In this document: piece after piece, positions 22,966-34,950 of the stretch
Layout of the letters: each line of letters begins with the position of its first letter
Numbering within the stretch: the first letter of the stretch is position 1
NCBI GenBank assembly: GCA_025677825.1
Contig: JAIXMO010000067.1
Location: 1 to 64,000 of the forward strand
Reading direction: 5' to 3'
Origin: Helicostylum pulchrum
Lineage: Eukaryota > Mucoromycota > Mucoromycetes > Mucorales > Mucoraceae
Length of the DNA: 64,000 bases
Made by a program: the position numbers and the translations under genes
The notes under the pieces: model-generated
The model's database searches: none
The model's input: only the letters and a program-made list of their open reading frames with translations
What the model was told of the DNA's origin: nothing

Positions 22966-25387
22966 TTAATTGTACTTGGAAGTGGGATATGTAGTAAGTT
23001 CTACATTTCGCAAGACTTTTTCAACTAAAAAAGCTACACGTTGACCATATTTGGATCCACGAAGTGAGACCATGTGACGTTTGATCAAACGACATGCCGA
23101 GATTTTCTGTTCTTCGGAAGCATTGTTAATAAGCCATTGAACTACATAATTTCCATATTGATCGGAAGCGATATCCACTAGAGCCATACGGGGACGGTGA
23201 GAGCAAGATACAGTAGAGATACGTTTAATAAATTTCGTCATAAATTGTTCACCACCAATACGTAATGCCTTTTCAACTACTTTAGAAGCAAATTGGTCCA
23301 TACTTAATGTAACTGCTTCTTTAATAACGGTTTGAAAGGCTGTTTCGCGATCGCTGCTCTTTTCTGCTTGTTCAAGGATATGTTGAATGACCCAGTTACC
23401 CCACTGACCTTTAGCAATCATCGCAGTACTTTGTAATACTTCATCTAGAACTGGCCTCTAAACATCATATTATTAGTAAACAGATATATGTAAAAAAAAA
23501 AAAAACAAATAAACTTTTTTTACCTTGTCTTCCTCGGTCAAGTTTTCAAATATATTCTGAATGACGAGACTGCCTGTTTCATCTAAAGCGATTTGAGCCC
23601 AACGACCTTTTAAAGATTCATGGATATGATTCATCATGGGCGTAGTATCTGTTGACCACCTTACTTCGAATACTTTTTGCCAGACATGACAAGCATATTT
23701 ATGTGTGATGGTTTCCGGAATTTTTACGAAGAGTTCAGATATCAGCTCTGCCTTGACAGGTTCACTAACATGGTCCAAGACCTTTTGTACTACATGACAT
23801 CCGAAGGGTTCACATGTCAGAACAAGGATACGGCCCTTCATGGTATCTACCAAAGCTTGCACTTGATCTTCGGCTCCTAATTCCAATAGCTTTTGAATCA
23901 AGAAATTTCCGAATCTGTTCGTCATTAAATCGTAAGCTTTATTCAAAATCGATTTGAATATGGTTCGCTTTTGATCTAAAGTAGAGCATTTAAACTTGCT
24001 TTGTAAATAAAGGGATGCCTTTTGGTCTGTTTCGTTAATAATTCGATCTACTAATGACTGTGTGCGAAAAAAAAAAATTACATAATTTAATCACATGAAA
24101 AAAGTAAACAAAAAAAAACCAACTTACATCCCAGCTGGCATTCACATTCTTATCAATTGTTGTAGCATTAGTTGAATGAGTTTGTGCAAGAGTTTTCTGT
24201 TTCTAATGTTAGTATCTAAACATTCTTCGTGGCACTATTTTTTATTTTATTTTATTTACCTCTTCACTCCACCTTCTTCCGGTATTAAAGTAGATGTCTG
24301 CTTCACTATTACGAATATCTGACGGTGTTTCCATAGACTTACTAGTCTCAGGATAATCTCTCATTTTATGCAATCTAGAAGCAGGACAGATTTAGTATAA
24401 TAATCAAAAACGCCAGGCGACAAAAAATAAATAAAAAAATCGGGGTATTATTACCTGTTGGGTTTAATCTCGGAAGATTCCATTGTTACGGCCATTTCTC
24501 CTGAAATTGCTGGAGGTTCCAGACCTTTGGATTGAATTAAAGACTGATACATGGCAAGTTCAGCCTTCATACTATTTAATTTCTTTGCTTGTGTATCACA
24601 GTACTGTGTAGCAAGTGATAATTTTTGATCTTGTTGTTGAAATTCCAAATCCTTATTAGCTAGACTGGACTGAACATTGGCAAACATCACTTTTTTCTTT
24701 TTTTTTAAAAAAAGAGGTGTTGAGTTTATATATATGCGTATAAAACAAGTTATAGTTGTTTACTTACTTTTTCAGCTTCGACGTTTAATAAATCAACTTG
24801 AAAACTGAGTTGTTGGATACAGTCAATTGATTCTTTTAATTGCTGTCGAACTGCATCATTTGACAGTCTGTCAATATAATTTAAGATGGCGTTTTCATTT
24901 AAAGATTGATATTCATATGTTGACTCAGGATATACAGATTGATCTTTTTGGTTATAATTATAGCTAAATATGGGAGAAGGATCGGGCTGTATATATAAAA
25001 AAATATAGTGATCAGCAAAACAATGTATTCTATATACAGGAATTAAGTTAATGAGGGTATTTATACCTTTCTTTGGTGTTTGTGGTACAAGAAAGGGGGA
25101 TGTTCTATATTGAACATATCACTATCATTCTTTAGCGGGCGAGTCTCTGTAGAATCCCAACCTGGCATTGTACTGTGAAGCGGTTCATTTGGTTGATTGA
25201 ATAATTGGAAATTGTCTTTGTTGCTGGAATAAAACGCATCATAATTATGCGGTTCGTGTTTTTTAAACATGTTCGACTTCCCAAATAGTGAAGGCGTATG
25301 AAATGGTGAATCGAATGTATCAAAGGCTGCTTGATACTTGTTTCTTGCATCACTAGATGGTTTAAGCGTAGCTGATGCAGCCAACAT
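22966..25387 (-). CDS. PUF (Pumilio-repeat) RNA-binding protein
   Basis: Seven exons (25067-25387, 24768-24986, 24455-24696, 24260-24374, 24128-24202, 23524-24057, 22966-23457) give 665 residues. PUF proteins bind UGUA-type sites in 3' UTRs and repress or localise mRNAs. The first about 320 residues are polar and probably disordered, with a possible coiled segment around 150-250. The PUF array fills the C-terminal half: visible repeat cores are NRFGNFLIQK, PFGCHVVQK, KYACHVWQK, ETGSLVIQN, QWGNWVIQH, QFASKVVEK, QYGNYVVQW and KYGQRVAFL. The Asn-Gln, Ser-Glu and Asn-Gln pairs in the last canonical repeats match the UGU-reading code. The exon-3 acceptor must be the one at 24697-24698; the nearer AG would create a stop. 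Not assigned to a numbered yeast Puf. Confidence 0.88.
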
Positions 25388-25927
25388 GTATTTGTTTTTT
25401 TCGGTTTTTTTAAAAAAAGAAAAAAAGGGAGAAAAAAGAAGTAAAAGGGAAAAAGTCAGTGACTTTCCTAAATAAATAGGTTAATAAAATCCCCGTTTTT
25501 TTTCATACAACAAAAAGCTTCCATAAACGTCATAGTTTATAGCCATAATCCCCTTGTTTTAAAATATACATTTCGCCACCAGATCATCATCCCCCCCCCC
25601 TTTTTTTTTGTAAACTTATTGGTAGACTACAAAGTAGGCATTTACCGCCAATGAGAAATAATTTCTATGCACAGATGAAAAATATAGCTTTTTTTTTATT
25701 TACTGCTTTTTTTATTTTTATTTTTTGCACCTGCTTTTTTTTTATTTAGCCTAGTAACGATACATACTTCTTTTTTAAAGAGAAAAACTCTATCAAAATC
25801 AATGCAAACTAATAGTACAATTCTATTTCTTTTTTTTTTAAGCCACAAAATATATATTCAAAAAAAAAAAAGGTTTATCAAAAAATATGTGGCATTATTA
25901 TGTAAAAAATATATATCTTTTTCTTTC
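25388..25927. other. Intergenic, 540 bases
   Basis: Promoter side of the PUF gene and 3' flank of eIF3f. Many T tracts and a C10 run near 25591-25600. No gene. Confidence 0.5.
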
Positions 25928-27043
25928 TTAGTTTGCAACCAATAACTGCAAACGTTCAGCAACAGAAAGTTGAGTACGTGTCATGTTGGCAAGGTAAACA
26001 ACCATCAAAAGATCTTGTAAGTGAGAGTTGAACATCTTTTCGAATGCTGTGCTATCAATCTTGGGAACAACTGAAACAGTATCCATAATGTATCTACCAA
26101 TAGCGTTGTTGGGTTCGACAGAACCATCCTATAATACAAATGCAATAAGTTTCTATTTCTCTACTGTATCTTTTTAAACGTAAAACTTACACAAACACTA
26201 TCAACATATTTGCTAATTCTTTCAAGCATCTCTTGGAGCTTGGCAATAGCAATTTCGAGATGATCCATATCTGAAATCAAAGAAGCAGTACGGTTCTCGT
26301 TGGACTTGGCAGATGAAAGCATATCCACTAATGAATAAAAAAAAATTCAATATCTAACCCCCCTATTTCTTAAATGTACACGCAAAAAAAAAAAACTTAC
26401 ATCCACTTCTCTCAGCATCAAGGTATTTAACTTCACAAGGAACAGATAAGAACATACAATCTCCAGATCTGCCAGCGAAACCAACAGGAGCACTATTCAT
26501 AAAAAAAATTTTTTTAGTAACCACACACATACACACTGTTACAATTATTGTAAATGCCAATTTTTATATATATATGTACCTAGCATATGCACGAAGACCC
26601 ATGTCAGAAGTCTTGAAAAGAGCTTCAGTATCTACAGTAACATGAATAGGTTGGAAAGGGGCAACATCTTCAGCAAAGAATGTGTGAATGGGAGTGCAAG
26701 AAGCAGTAAGGTCAGCACCGGCGGTATACCAACCAAGGATGATTTCCTCAGGGTTGACTCTTTGATGTAACTCATACATGCTACGGTAATGTTCTCTATC
26801 GACGACAGGTCTATCTTGTTCGGTAGTATAGATCAATGCGAAAGCATTTCTGATCTCTACTTCAGTACCATCAGAACTACGAACACCTAAAAGTGCTCCA
26901 ATAACCTTGGTTTGAGGATCATCGCGACGTAAGTAATGATCTAAAACGGAGAACAAGACAACTGGGCTGGTCGTAGTGGTGAAAGCACGTTGATGAGGTG
27001 CGCTAGACAAGTTGACTGTCAATGTATCTAATTTATTGGCCAT
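25928..27043 (-). CDS. EIF3F: Translation initiation factor eIF3 subunit f
   Basis: Four exons (26580-27043, 26401-26492, 26191-26327, 25928-26128) give 297 residues. Subunit f is part of the MPN core of eIF3, which recruits mRNA to the 40S ribosome. The N-terminal MPN domain begins PVVLFSVLDHYLRRDD, followed by VIGALLGVR, EVEIRNAFAL and EIILGWYTAGADLTASC. The catalytic HxH of JAMM proteases is not present, as expected for MPN-minus subunits. The C-terminal helical part (MDHLEIAIAKLQEMLERI, SHLQDLLMVVYLANMTR) matches the family. It is transcribed divergently from the FUSC-like gene 1.26 kb away. Confidence 0.93.
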
Positions 27044-27445
27044 CGTGTTATGTGTAGATGTGTATTCAAAACAAAAAAAAACCGTAAAAAAAAATTGATA
27101 AAAAACTTTTTATATGGCAGTGGGTGATTCAAAAGTGACTGCTACAAAGAGGGTCTTCTCTTTTTTAAGCTTTTTTTTTTAATTCTGCCCTGTCTATCTC
27201 TTGATACTTTACTTGTTTAAATTGACAGAACGGTAAATTGGTGAGTATATAGCTAGGTAACATAAAATAAAGTAAAATAGTTGGCATCGCGACGGGGTAT
27301 TTGTCATATTGGCGCCTCAAATTTTGACAGTTATTTACTGATCCGAAGGGTTTACCCTGCCGTTTACGAAAAGAGCTGTAGTAGAATCATGTTTCAAGCT
27401 CGTAATAAATACTCCTTTTCTCTACTTCTTTTTTAACTCACTAGA
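27044..27445. other. Promoter side of eIF3f
   Basis: About 400 bases of spacer; no gene seen. Confidence 0.45.
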
Positions 27446-27696
27446 AACGTAGAAAATAGTCTATGTGGCCCTTTGATTTACGGAAAAGTAGTTGGAAGCG
27501 ATACAAACTCGGATTCTCTCGGTAAATTTCGAGCATACGTATTGCATATAAATAACGAATATTGTCTAGGATATAAAGAGAGATATTGTATACATTTTTT
27601 TTTTTAACTTACTCGAAAAAAAAAAACTCTATAGAAGGCGCTGCTACTGCAGGAACGTATGTATTAGTCGATCTACGTAAACATCTAAACCTATAA
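27446..27696 (+). pseudogene. Two-exon coding-like fragment lacking a start
   Basis: A frame opening at an acceptor-like CTAG (27444) reads NVENSLCGPLIYGKVVGSD and can be spliced from a GTAAAT donor (27522) to an acceptor at 27634. It continues GAATAGTYVLVDLRKHLNL and stops at 27696. The composition looks protein-like and the splice is phase-consistent, but no upstream exon or start codon can be joined. It may be a gene remnant or the end of a small gene with a poorly visible 5' exon. I do not recognise it. Confidence 0.25.
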
Positions 27697-28301
27697 TGCT
27701 TATAAACGTTACTCGAACGACTTCGCCTTTATTTGCTTTAAGTTACATTTTCGTATTTAGTTTTTTGAAGGTGCCACGCAAAAATATATTGCAATTTAAA
27801 ATTAAATACCGAATATATTTATTCTCTATAAAAAAAAAAAGATGAAGCTTAGCTAGGAGCTGAGATGGTTAGTGAAACACAGTGGGAAAAAAGATTTTAT
27901 TCTGTTTTTCAGAAATCAATTACATTCTTGTTGAGAGTCGCGTGGTACAATAAGATTTGGATGATATTACTGACATTCTAGATATGCACGAAATTTTTTT
28001 AAAAAAAGAATCATGATACTATCTTTATTTATTGCAAGCCGTTTGAGCTACGACATACTGCACGAAGCTCTCTACACGATAATAGTACTTTGACCTAGTA
28101 AACGTAGAGGGGATATTTTTGAATGTTCCACACAAACAAATATTTCTACTAGGACCACTCGGATTTCTTTTACATCAAAAAAACTGACACAAGGATACGG
28201 AGTTGAAAAAAAAGGTATTATATAAATAATAAAAAAAGTCCTAAACTATGGAGAAAAAAAAATACCCTTTTTTAGCTTTTTATCATTTTATTACAAAAAT
28301 A
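27697..28301. other. Promoter side of the FUSC-like gene
   Basis: About 600 bases, AT-rich, with a short 37-codon frame at 27864 that I do not consider a gene. Confidence 0.45.
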
Positions 28302-31300
28302 ATGGCAGACTTTTCAAGCCATGAAAATCGGTCAAGGTAAATTAAAAGCAAACGAGAAAAAAAAAAGAATATAAAATAAATCTAAAAAGAAAAAGCGGGA
28401 TAAAATTAGATTTTTTGATCTGGCATATGGACCCACCGTACCAGCAGCAGCACCAACACCAACACCGCCCCGAGTGAGACTTCAAAATATGTTCCAAGTT
28501 GGAGAAGAAGAAGAATCCAATGATGAAACAGCCACCACTTCCACGTCCAGCGAAAAAAACAAACGAAAATTATTACCAGACCCGACGCTAGACGGACATA
28601 TACCCAAACCCAAGTCCAAAGTGCAATTCCCCATTGATCTCGAGCACCGATTCTACCATCTCGATCCAAAACCGCCCATGGAGGAAGAAGAAGCAGAAGA
28701 TTTGCCTGTCCCACCACCTTCTCGCAAAGAAAGAGTGCTTGCCTACTTGCACCTCAAGTTTCCGAGCAGAATTGTACGAAGAGTGATTAAATGCACTGTA
28801 GCCTATTTTTTAACCGCTTTACTCAGTTTAATCCGCCCCGTCTCGCAAGCGATCGGGCCGGGCGTGATCATGTCTACGACAGGTATGTTGTTCAGTCATC
28901 CGGGACGTAGTATGGGAGCTCAATTTGATGCCACAGTGACTTCGGTGCTAGGTGTAGTGTGTGCAGTGCTTTATGCGTTTGCCGGGCTCGCTGCTTCTGT
29001 CGCTTACAACGTTGCTAACCCAGAGACGTATATATCAGAACCGACAGGGAGAGTGATTAACGGGCTGTTTTTATTTGTGGGTGTGTTTGGTGCACAAATG
29101 TTACGTCAAGTGTTTCCGAAATTTCATTTCTTCTCCATGCAGTTTATGATTATCCAGATTTTTGCCATGACACGTGGTATCAATAATTTGACTATACCCT
29201 ATCAGTTACCGCTAAATTATGGTGTTCCATTGTTAATAGGCCATGGTATCTCACTTTTTGTCAATTTAGTGTTTTGGCCAGAAACTGCTGTTGACGGTTT
29301 AGGTACTTTTAAAAAGAGGGGGGGGGGGGGTTTTCCTTTTCGCTTACATCATCTCGTTACTTTTTAAAAAAAAAATTTAGGTCGTGCATTAAAAGAAACA
29401 ATCACGAGTAGTAGAGATATGCTGCACATGATCACGAAACAATTCTTTTTAGACCCACAATCGGACCCAGTAGCTGAATCCGTCGTAGACGCAGCGGCAG
29501 AAAACATGCGTAAAGGCATGACCAAGGTCAAGACCGCCTACCGTGAAGCCAAATACGAAATGTCGTATGCGTTTATTCGACCTCAACAATTGGGTCAAGT
29601 ACGTAAATCGTTAGGCCGGTTAACCAAACATCTTAGCATCTTGGGCGGCTGCTTACAATCCGAGCGAGAGTTATTTGAAAGTGCTCTTGAAGCGTTACAG
29701 TCCGAGATGTTTGATTTAGACAGTGATGAGGATGCAGATTCTCAGGGACAAGGATATCACAGCGACACTGATGAAGCGCAACACCCTCCTCGTCCGTCGT
29801 ACAGTGAAGAAGATTTGAATTTATTACGTACAGCGTTACGTGCTACCAACGAGTACATGAGCGGAAGCAAGTACAGTAGTCGGCAGCCGAGCGCAGCAGG
29901 CAGTCCACGATCCTCACGTGCCCCCTCGCGCGCCAATTCTCGCCCCGCCTCCGCTCACAACTCGGAAGACGAAGACGTCGCGGACCAAAACCAACGCTCA
30001 GTCAGTTCCTTAAAATCGTTTTTGAACCTACCTCGACTCTCTATCCCTAAACAAAAGCCACCGAAAAAGACCAAGAAGCAAACCGAGTACCATCATCGAC
30101 ACTTATTAATGACTTATTTAGAGAGTTTGCGTGACCCGTTGATGGAGCTGTCGCTGGAATGCTCCAACGCTTTAGAGTGTGTGTGCGAGAGTATCATTGT
30201 GGAGCTGGATATGGATGATGAAAGTTTGATTGAAAGTACGTGGAAGGCGTTTTTGAGTCACACGTTTAATATTGGAAAAAAACCCGTGGTGTCGGATCAA
30301 AAGGCACAAGAGAGACATAAGGGAAACAAGTGTAACTGTTCTCAGAATATTCGTTTAGCTATTATTCAGTTTGACAAGGCGGAGCGTGAGCGTATGCATG
30401 CTTTGTACGAGATCAATAAAGCGCGTATGGGTCATGAAGCACTCGATCTAGGTATGAGGCAAGAACTGTTCTTGGTGTTTTTCTTTATTTTTACTATGCG
30501 TGAGGTTTCAAATGAGTTGCAGGAAATGACATTGCATATGGACGAGTTGCGATTATATTCGAGAAAAGCAAGTTTTAAAGGAAAGAAGAGAAGACATTTT
30601 TATTGGCCTGTGTTTGATACCAGGAGATGGGGAAAGTGGGCTAAAGGAAACAACCACCAGAGTGTACGAGATAAAGGCGGTTATACCTTTTGTAAGCTTC
30701 TATTATTTAACTTTTGCAAAAATATAGTTTATTAATGTCTTTTTTTTTATTGTAGCTGCTTTAACTACTCATATACCAAAGGACGACTCAAAAAAGAAGG
30801 AACCAGCCGATGATTACAAATTAACCAAACTGCAAACGGAAGGTAGTCTAAAACGAACCAAAAGTCGTAAAGGATCCAAACCGTTTATCCATGAACCCAA
30901 CAACGAAGCAGATAGTCCCACCATGTTAAGACTACGTCGACCGTTCAGTGAGAAAATCTCTGATTCAAAGCCTCGCGATATTCGGATTGAAGTACCACAA
31001 AACTATATTGAAACAGATGAACACCCGGAAAAAGAAGTTACAGAAGAGAAAGCGCCTATTATGTTACGTATTCGGTACACTATTTGGCTCAAGTTGCAGT
31101 TTTGCTGTACGTATGAGTTTAAGTTTGCACTCAAGATGGCGGCAGCCGTATTGAGCTTGTGTATGCCTGCTTTTATCCCGAATTCTGTAGACTGGTATTC
31201 TTCGGTTAGAGGACAGTGGGCTCCTATGACGGTCATTGCTATTATGAATCCAACAAGGTAAAGTTATACAATAAAAATAGGAGAAAAAAAAAAGAAGGAC

Positions 31301-32591
31301 TAAAAAATGCAAGCTTATAGTGGTGGTACTTTGGAAGCGAGTTTTTGGCGAATTATAGGTACACTTGTGGGAGCATTTACGGGATGGGCAGCATTAGCAG
31401 CTGGTGATAACAGTCCTTATCTCTTGGCGTTATTTGCAGTATTACTTGGTAAATTGAAAAATTATTCAAAATTGACCCTTTTTATTAAATTATTATTTTC
31501 GAAGCTATACCATTTTTCTATATTCATTTAGCAAGTACATATAATAAGGTTGGAATTGTATGCTTGACTACATATATGGTAGTTGCGCTGAGCAGATATG
31601 CATACCCAATTCCTGGTGAAACCATTGAATCAACTGTATGGTAAAGTAAACTAGGGAGTGCTTACTTTTCTCCTTTTTATTTTATATTTTATATTGACTG
31701 TATTTAATAGGAAAAGAACGGCGACAGTTATTGTAGGAGTCTGTGTTGCATTACTCCTCAATTCGTAAGTACAAAAAAAAAAAAGAAGAAGGATAACAAT
31801 CATATATAGTACGCTAAGCAGATATGTATAATAGATTAATATGGCCGTTTGTTGCACGGTATATGGTTCGTAAATCAATTGCAGTATGTCTAGGGCATTT
31901 GGAAGATTACTATACGTATATCATGGGCACCTTTTTATACCATGACCCAGATGGTGGACCTACAGACGCAGAAATTACGCGAGGTGAAAAACTAGAGAGT
32001 AAAATTCAATCAGCAATTGATGCATGCTCTGTTTTATTGGACTTGACTGACCATGAACCACGTTTTCGAGGCCCCTTTGCAAAGTTGTTTTATAAGGAAA
32101 TGATTGTGTCGATGCGTAATTTATTGGATCGTATGCTAAGTACACGAATCGCGCTATTAAAAATGCCTGTGATTGTGAAACAAGATATTTGTGCCAAAGA
32201 TTATCATGTCGATCGCCGAGATATGGTAAAATAACTAACTATTTATATATATATTGAAATGCAAACTGAATATTAGTATGTTACTTAGGTTGCAGCGATG
32301 CTTTTAACTTTCCATACGTTAGCATCTTCTTTAAGATCAAAGACTCCACTACCGGCTTATATGCCATCTGCTCGTGCTGCGCGTAGTAAATTAATGAACC
32401 ATCGTCGTGCAGGTGCAGATAAAACCAACTGGGTAAGGTTCCGTAATTTAACGTGGTTTGCAATGGCTTGTTCTTCGGAAGAAATCATTGAAGAATTAGA
32501 GTACCTCACTGATCTTATTCGATATATTGTTGGCGAAACTGAGTATGCGGATCGAGCAAAACGAATTGATGATTTCGTTTGTACCAAGTAG
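28302..32591 (+). CDS. Large FUSC/aromatic-acid-exporter-like membrane protein (ArAE_2/DUF2421 type)
   Basis: Nine exons (28302-28336, 28410-29302, 29381-30691, 30756-31257, 31321-31448, 31532-31640, 31711-31764, 31835-32225, 32289-32591) give 1241 residues. The layout is two hydrophobic modules separated by a long, charged, Ser-rich cytosolic region. Module 1 (about 105-290) includes VAYFLTALLSLIRPVSQAIG and FFSMQFMIIQIFAM; module 2 (about 850-1020) includes MAAAVLSLCMPAFIPNS, GQWAPMTVIAIMNPTSGGT, FWRIIGTLVGAFTGWAAL and ALLLNSLIWPFVARYMVRKS. The pairing resembles fungal relatives of plant ALMT and bacterial fusaric-acid-resistance exporters, such as yeast Bre4. Substrate unknown. The short first exon is required to give an in-frame ATG. 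The acceptor for exon 8 is placed at 31834 because earlier AGs create stops. Confidence 0.85.
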
Positions 32592-32724
32592 TAAAAATAA
32601 AAAGCTCACGTCACACATCTTTTTTTTTTTTTTCCCTTAATTTTTCCTCTTATTTTTTGAAACTCCCTTTTTGGTTTTTTGGTTTTTTGGTTTTATTTTT
32701 TCTTTCTTTTCCATTTGATTCAAT

Positions 32725-33113
32725 ATGGCACAACCATATGAAGATGTCGTTGTAGATGGAGAAAGAGAAGACTTGATAAAGTAAGAAAAAAATAAGTAAA
32801 CAAAGAAAAGAGTTTTTTTCTCGGGTTCTAAGTTACGTTAGGCATGTACTTGAACTTCAGACACAATTGCGAGGTAAGTAATATATAAAAAAAAGGAATA
32901 ATAATAAAAAAGCGGTATTAAAAGTGGGATATAATAGGTATGATATCACGTGTAGATACGGCTAGAAAAGAGCATCAATCTTTGACTACAGAGAATCAAT
33001 TGCTGCAGAAATACATTAATAATTCACTTACTTCGACAGCAGTATTTGGAGCGACCAATGGGGCGATCAATTCCAACAATATGAGCCTACGTCAAAATAG
33101 TATTGACTCCTAA
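32725..33113 (+). CDS. Short coiled-coil protein, SCOC/UNC-69/Slo1 homolog
   Basis: Three exons (32725-32780, 32842-32873, 32938-33113) give only 87 residues. The core LIKHVLELQTQLRGMISRVD and TENQLLQKYINNSLTSTAVF matches the SCOC family (pattern LI..VLELQ..L..L..RVD, then SENQVL.QYI..LM..S.VF). The family is a small Golgi coiled-coil protein bound by Arl-type GTPases and linked to vesicle traffic and autophagy. The N-terminus is acidic. No exon exceeds 60 codons, so the gene is easily overlooked. It starts about 130 bases after the FUSC-like stop on the same strand, with a T-rich leader holding GGTTTTTT repeats. Confidence 0.85.
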
Positions 33114-33753
33114 GAGAGAGAATTTCTTTTTCTTTCTTTTTTTTTTTTTTTTTTTTTTTTACAACTCCTTTAAACAATAAAAAAGATAAGAGAACGCACA
33201 CACCACATAATTTACACACGTTTGTTATAGGAGGGGGTTTTTTTTACATAAGGAGATAACCCGCCATTATAACTGAAAAAGACTAATTAGAAGGTGGGAA
33301 AATATCGTCTGATATTAACTTTGCATTAATATTACAAATAGGGAGAAACCCCCTATAATTATATTTATGATCTTAACCCCTTGAGGTAAAAAAAAAAAAA
33401 AAAAAGTAGTTGAATGGCGCTCTTTTGTTACTATAACAACGAAATAATTAACATGGTTGACTTGGTAACGAAAAATGCTGTTTCCATGCGGTGTGTATGT
33501 GTACAACATATCACGAACAATAATGACAGCAAAAGTAAAAAAAATAAACCCCCTTTTGTACAAAACCAAAGAATACAAAAAGTTTACCCCCTACGCATGA
33601 TGATAGTATACATATATGTCTATATCCTTTTTTTTTTCTTGTGTATGAAGCATGTAATAAATGAGGTATGATTGCATCACTTGGCCGTTTATTTGGAATG
33701 AAGTTTTTTTTTTTCTGGTCTCTTGACAGCATGGCAATAGGAGTTGTAGATCG

Positions 33754-33788
<35 letters not shown>

Positions 33789-34950
33789 TGAGAGACAAAG
33801 AAGTATAAGATAATTTACAATATTTAAAACTAGGCTAATGATGTAGTAATTATATTTTATACTAATAAGGAATTTAAACTAGCTGTAAAAAACATGTTTT
33901 TCTCCCCGTGTAAACAAGGCAGTAATACGCTGATGTATAAACAAATCATATAAACAATAACTGGCCCGCGCGCAAGCACATTAAGGAAAAGTGTAATACT
34001 CCTTACCCCACTGTATATCGCCATTTTTATTTGACTTGTTCTATCCTATCCTCTCCTCCCTCACCCCCTTTTTTTTTCATCTCTTTTCTCCTACTACTGT
34101 CTTTTTTTTTCTTTCTTTTTCGCCCCTCCTTTCTTGTCGTCGTCTCCTTTTGTTCGATTGAGCTGTTCCTTAAGAAGAAGGGATATGAAGAACAGTTATT
34201 TTTCGTTATTGGCCCTGCATTTTGTTATAATTTCCCCCCCTTTTTTTTTTTTACAAATGATAATATATAATATTTGCTCATGTAATGCAAAAAAGAATTG
34301 ATTTGTAATAGAAAAGAAAGTAACATGTAGTTATATAAATAGAGGTAGATCACTTGAATGTGTGACATTCTATTTGTTTACTTAGAAAAGTAGTTTTTTT
34401 TATGTATGAATATAAAAAAAATGTTACAAATGACTATTTAATATTTTTTATCACTCCCTTTTGTGTGCCCTCTGTCCTCCCCCCTTTTATATATACATAT
34501 ATATTTTAATTCTCTAAACAGTCCCTAATATTATTTAACAACAACAATAAACATAAGTTGTCCGCGCAAACCAACGCACACACACGCACACCCCATCTAG
34601 AATACCCGCTCGCATACAATAAAATTATGGCAACTTAAACTTCAAACTTGATATTTTTTTAATTTTTTTTTATATATTTCTTCCTTCTTTCCTTTTTCTC
34701 TCTTTTTTTTTTCTTCTTTTCTTTTTTCATCTTTTCTTTTTCTCATATATATATATATTATATTATATTATTACTTATTACTTATTCTATTATTTTCTTA
34801 TTGTTATATATATTATTTTTACCACCTTTTTTTTTTTTTTTATATATATATATATCACAAAAAAGGGAAAATTATTATTATCCTTTATAACTCGATAAAA
34901 GAAAAGCACTCACATTATATTTGTTACTCCTTACTCAAAACAAAAACGCA
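33114..34950. other. Long intergenic region, 1.84 kb
   Basis: Contains a T-tract at 33137-33160, an X-box-like GTTACTATAACAAC near 33428-33441, a 33-T tract (33755-33787) and a long CT-rich segment (34030-34130 and 34660-34830). The last 300 bases are pyrimidine-rich and probably form the promoter and leader of the FAR1-type gene. No coding sequence supported. Confidence 0.5.
33755..33787. repeat. T33 homopolymer tract
   Basis: Uninterrupted run of 33 T in a spacer. Confidence 0.9.

Noticed and set aside
28406..28717. Minus-strand open frame of 103 codons with hydrophobic segments
   Set aside because: Antisense shadow of exon 2 of the FUSC-like gene; hydrophobicity comes from complementing Glu/Asp codons.
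30451..30521. Intron-like GTATGA...TTGCAG inside the FUSC-like exon 3
   Set aside because: Removing it (53 or 71 bases) breaks the frame, and the retained peptide ELFLVFFFIFTMREV fits the family.
34031..34270. 79-codon Ser/Phe/Pro-rich frame
   Set aside because: Low-complexity pyrimidine tract; no conserved features.
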